DNA from: Prorocentrum cordatum
Lineage: Eukaryota > Sar > Dinophyceae > Prorocentrales > Prorocentraceae
Assembly (NCBI GenBank): GCA_963575745.1
Contig: CAUYUJ010008071.1
Span: forward strand, 15,001 to 42,469
DNA: 27,469 nt
Reading direction: 5' to 3'
Below are positions 24,880 to 27,469 of the stretch, in pieces. The translations under genes were made by a program, and so were the position numbers. Below the pieces are notes generated by a model. That model was given only the letters and a program-made list of their open reading frames with translations. It did not search any database and was not told where the DNA came from. Numbering within the stretch: the stretch's first letter is position 1; each line of letters begins with the position of its first letter.

Positions 24880-26600
24880 GGCGCTGCGCCAAGCGCGCCT
24901 GCAGCGCCTCGCGCCCGTCGGCGTCGCGCCCGCCAACCCGCAGCAGCAGCAAGGCTGCCGCCCTCGGCGGCAGCGCGGCGGCCCAGCCCGTGCACGGCGA
25001 CGCCGCCAGCCCCGGCCACGAGGTCGCAGTCGCCCCGCATCGCACGCAGGCCACCCAGCCTGGGCCCTGCGCGGCAGCGTGCGGCTGCCACGCCCGCCTT
25101 GCGAACAGGGCGGCGCAGCGGGCCCTACCGTCGCCGCCGCGCGCGTGGCGTGGCGGCGCCATCTCGGCTGCGGCCGCGGGGGGGGGCCTTGCGGCGGCGC
25201 GCGTGGGTGCGCGTCGAACACACCCCGCGGGCCGCGGCGCCAGCGCGGTGGCCTGCGGGCCCGCGGGGCCACGCCAGAGCTGCTGTGGTTCACCTTCAGG
25301 GCGGCCAACTCCACCTCGGCCAGCATTTGTTGCGCGATGCCCAGAGCGCGCAAACGGTTGTCCTGTCCTGTGGCCAATGACAAAAGGCGGGAGCCCCGCG
25401 CGCGCGGCAGCGCCCGCGAGCAGGTCAGCAGCCGCGTTGCCAAAGCGGTCGTCGTCGGCCATGCCGCGGGCCCGGGCGCTGGCCGCGTCCAGATGCTTTT
25501 GGATCCACCGCGCGATGATGATGCCGTCTGGCAGTGGGGGGGCCAGCAGCTCCCAGAGCTCGGCGTGCGCCCACTCCGCTGGGGACGCCCCCGACCGAAG
25601 CGCCGCGACCCCGTTGCTGACGAACCGGGAGTCGGTGATCACCTCCACGGGGCCCGCCGCGAGGCTCAGCGCATGCAGGGCGACTGTCAGCTCAGCCCTC
25701 TGCGCCGTCTGGTGCCCGTCGACGGGCCCGCTGCTGTCCTGCGCGCCGCCATGACCTTCGAGTCGCACCCCCCAACCTGCTCTGGGCAAGAGCGGGTCCG
25801 TTGGCCGCTCACAGGCGCCGTCTGTCCAAGCGCGCCGCCGCGGCGGGCGCTGGTGCGGGTCGAGCTGAACGGCGGGCAAGGGCGGGGGCAGGATGGGTTT
25901 GCGGGCGCCCTCGGCCAGCGCGCGGAGGACCAGGTCCTCCAGAAGGACACCCGTGCAAAGCGCTTTTGGCGGCAAGGCGGCGCGGAGGCCCTCTGGGCGA
26001 AACCCTGTGCTGCGCAGGGCAGCCGCCCCCGCTGCCAGCACGGGCATCGCCAGAAACGGTGGTCTGGGTCCTCGTCGGCCGCCCCGCAGTGAGGGCACAG
26101 CGTCGGTTTGCTTCATTTTGCTACTACCGTTTGCGTCACGACGCCGCCGGCGAGCACCGTGCGCAGCGCGCCTGCCAGGTCTGGCGCGAGTTGGCCGTCC
26201 TCGAGCAGCCCGCGCGTAGTCCAGCGGTCTGCCACGCCGGCGAGGTGCCCCATGTCGCTGCGGCGGGCGGCCACCGCAGCTGCTTCGCGGCGGGCCCAGG
26301 CCGCCAGGAGCACGCCGCGCGTGTCCTGCAACGAATGCCGGGACTCCCGTCCAGGACGTCGTGGCCAAGGCGCAGCTCCGCAAGGCTGCGCACTGCCACC
26401 GCGATCGGCCCGTTCTGCCACCCGTGCCCCGCCGCGATGGCGCCGGCTGCGCTGCGCCACAGCTGCGCTGGGAAACGGCCGCGGCGGATCGCCTTCGCGA
26501 TGTGCCAGAGCGGGGCCATGGTCGCCACGGCGGCCGGGTCGAGGCGCCAGCTGGGACTGGGCGCGCCGAACACAACCTCCCTTGACCTTCCATGATGACG
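24880..26600 (-). pseudogene. 5'-truncated LINE remnant: zinc knuckle, RNase H, C-terminal Cys motif
   Basis: Reading the minus strand from about 26600, coding signal passes through several frames. First SWRLDPAAV to AELRLGHDVL, then REAAAVAARRSDMGHLAGV to VVTQTVVAK. A TGA (26113-26115) interrupts that frame, which continues as CPHCGAADEDPDHRFWRCP, a zinc knuckle of the type between RT and RNase H in L1-like LINEs. A frameshift then leads to RNase H (about 25830-25420): WTDGA, QRAEL, ITDSR, WIQKHLD, FGNAAADLLA, with D, E, D and final D present. Another shift follows (SLATGQDNRLRALGIAQQ), and a C-terminal CVRCGA...C motif near 25050-24990. The RT core is absent. It is a decayed copy, distinct from the LINE at 15935-20905, which lacks RNase H. 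Confidence 0.8.
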
Positions 26601-26779
26601 CTGCTCTGCGTCGCGCAAAAACGTAGACCTTTGGCGTTGCATGCCAAGTCTGCGTTGCATGTAGTCGATTCGTCGTCGCATGTCGGGTGAGCTCTGCGGC
26701 GGCTTCTTTCGAAAGCTCCAAAGACGACCCCGCGACGTACGATGCTGAATGGCACCGGCAACTTGTGTTTCAATTTGCT

Positions 26780-27005
26780 CACATCGTTTTCGTGGGAGAC
26801 GTCGCGGTCGCTGTCGTCCTCGTCGGAGTCGGCCTCATCGTCGTCGTCGCCGTCGTGGTCGTCGAGGTCGTCGCGGTCGTAATTTTTGTCGGTGGCGTTG
26901 TCGACGTGGGCGTCGATGCCAAAGCTGCCATGGTGGTCGTGGCCGTGGCCGACGTCGCCGTTGAGATCGTCATCGTCGTTATCAGTCGCCGTCGTCATCG
27001 TCATC
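26780..27005. repeat. GTC/CGT-rich degenerate microsatellite
   Basis: Imperfect GTC, GTG and CGTC units over ~225 bp, giving Asp/His-rich peptides on the minus strand. It lies just upstream (with respect to the minus strand) of the LINE remnant. Confidence 0.75.
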
Positions 27006-27034
27006 GCAGGGCCCTGTGAACGCTAAGAACAATG

Positions 27035-27290
27035 CGAGGCCTAAGAGCCCCATGGGCCCTACGAGCCGTGTAGGATGCGTGAGATCAGTCAGCCGTATTA
27101 ACCCTACGGGCCTTGTGATTTCAATGAGCCATATGAGCCCGCGCCCCCCACGAACATTATGAGCCCCATGTGGCATACGGAGCCTGTGAGCCCTAAGAAG
27201 GAGCCGCATGTGCCCAAGTGCCCTTATGCGCACCAAGGGCCTTATAAGGCCTGGGATCACATTCGAGCCAATGAGCCCTCTGTGCCCGAT
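27035..27290. repeat. 9-bp minisatellite, consensus GAGCCCTAT
   Basis: Consecutive 9-bp units can be read from 27035: gaggcctaa, gagccccat, gggccctac, gagccgtgt, then more diverged units and again gagccatat and gagccccat. In the minus-strand frame it gives loose three-residue repeats, but the frame has no recognisable domain. Confidence 0.65.
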
Positions 27291-27299
27291 GATCCTCGC

Positions 27300-27469
27300 G
27301 ACTACCATTACCACGACAACTACTACAAGTACGACTACTACGACTACTACGACTACTACGACTACTACTACTACTTTTACTACTACTACTACTACTACTA
27401 CAACTACTACTACTGCTACTACTACTACTACCACTACTACTAGCAGCTCCACCACTACTACAACAACAA
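27300..27469. repeat. TAC/CTA trinucleotide microsatellite
   Basis: Near-continuous TAC/ACT units with CTAC and AAC variants to the end of the window. Open frames give poly-Tyr or poly-Val and are not genes. Confidence 0.9.

Overview
The window looks like nuclear DNA of a dinoflagellate. The evidence is high GC, long trinucleotide microsatellites, retroelements with GC-ending codons, and degenerate copies of the 3' end of the dinoflagellate spliced leader (attttggctcaag at 1191-1203; a tandem pair at 15935-15962). No rRNA, tRNA, CRISPR array or convincing single-copy host gene was recognised. Almost all protein-coding signal belongs to three retroelements in a matrix of satellite DNA. The species cannot be named from this sequence.

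Layout. 1-3716: an 11-bp degenerate minisatellite, a CCT microsatellite, a relict spliced leader and unassigned DNA. 3717-3920: GAT microsatellite. 3921-12499: an essentially full-length tyrosine-recombinase (YR) retrotransposon with split direct repeats in the order A1 - ORFs - B1 - A2 - B2. A1/A2 are 287 bp with one mismatch; B1/B2 are 104 bp with one mismatch. 12500-12903: the other half of the GAT microsatellite, so the element sits inside it. 12904-15605: satellite DNA and a 165-bp element with 28-bp inverted repeats. 15606-20905: a two-ORF LINE (coiled-coil/RRM-like ORF1p; endonuclease-RT ORF2p) preceded by two tandem spliced-leader relicts. 20906-24600: tandem and dispersed repeats and AGG microsatellite. 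24610-26600: a 207-bp foldback repeat and, on the minus strand, a 5'-truncated decayed LINE tail with zinc knuckle, RNase H and a second Cys motif. 26780-27469: microsatellites and a 9-bp minisatellite.

The YR element appears to encode four products. ORF1 is Gag-like, with two hydrophobic segments and an RGG tail. ORF2 is RT-RNase H with a cytosine-methyltransferase-like domain lying between RT motifs B and C. ORF3 is the tyrosine recombinase (R, HxxR, W, Y all present). ORF4 overlaps ORF3 in another frame and has hydrophobic segments and no recognised family. Expected life cycle (inference from DIRS/PAT/Ngaro relatives): RT and RNase H copy the RNA to a circle through the split repeats, and the recombinase integrates that circle without target duplication. 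Near-identical repeats argue for a recent insertion, yet ORF2 needs a frame change near 7020.

The LINE at 15935-20905 is also recent-looking but damaged. ORF1 has an in-frame TAA at 17062 upstream of a basic tail, and ORF2 changes frame just before the YADD box. The most unusual points are the methyltransferase-like domain inside the RT, the insertion into a GAT microsatellite, ORF4, and the tandem spliced-leader relicts upstream of the LINE.
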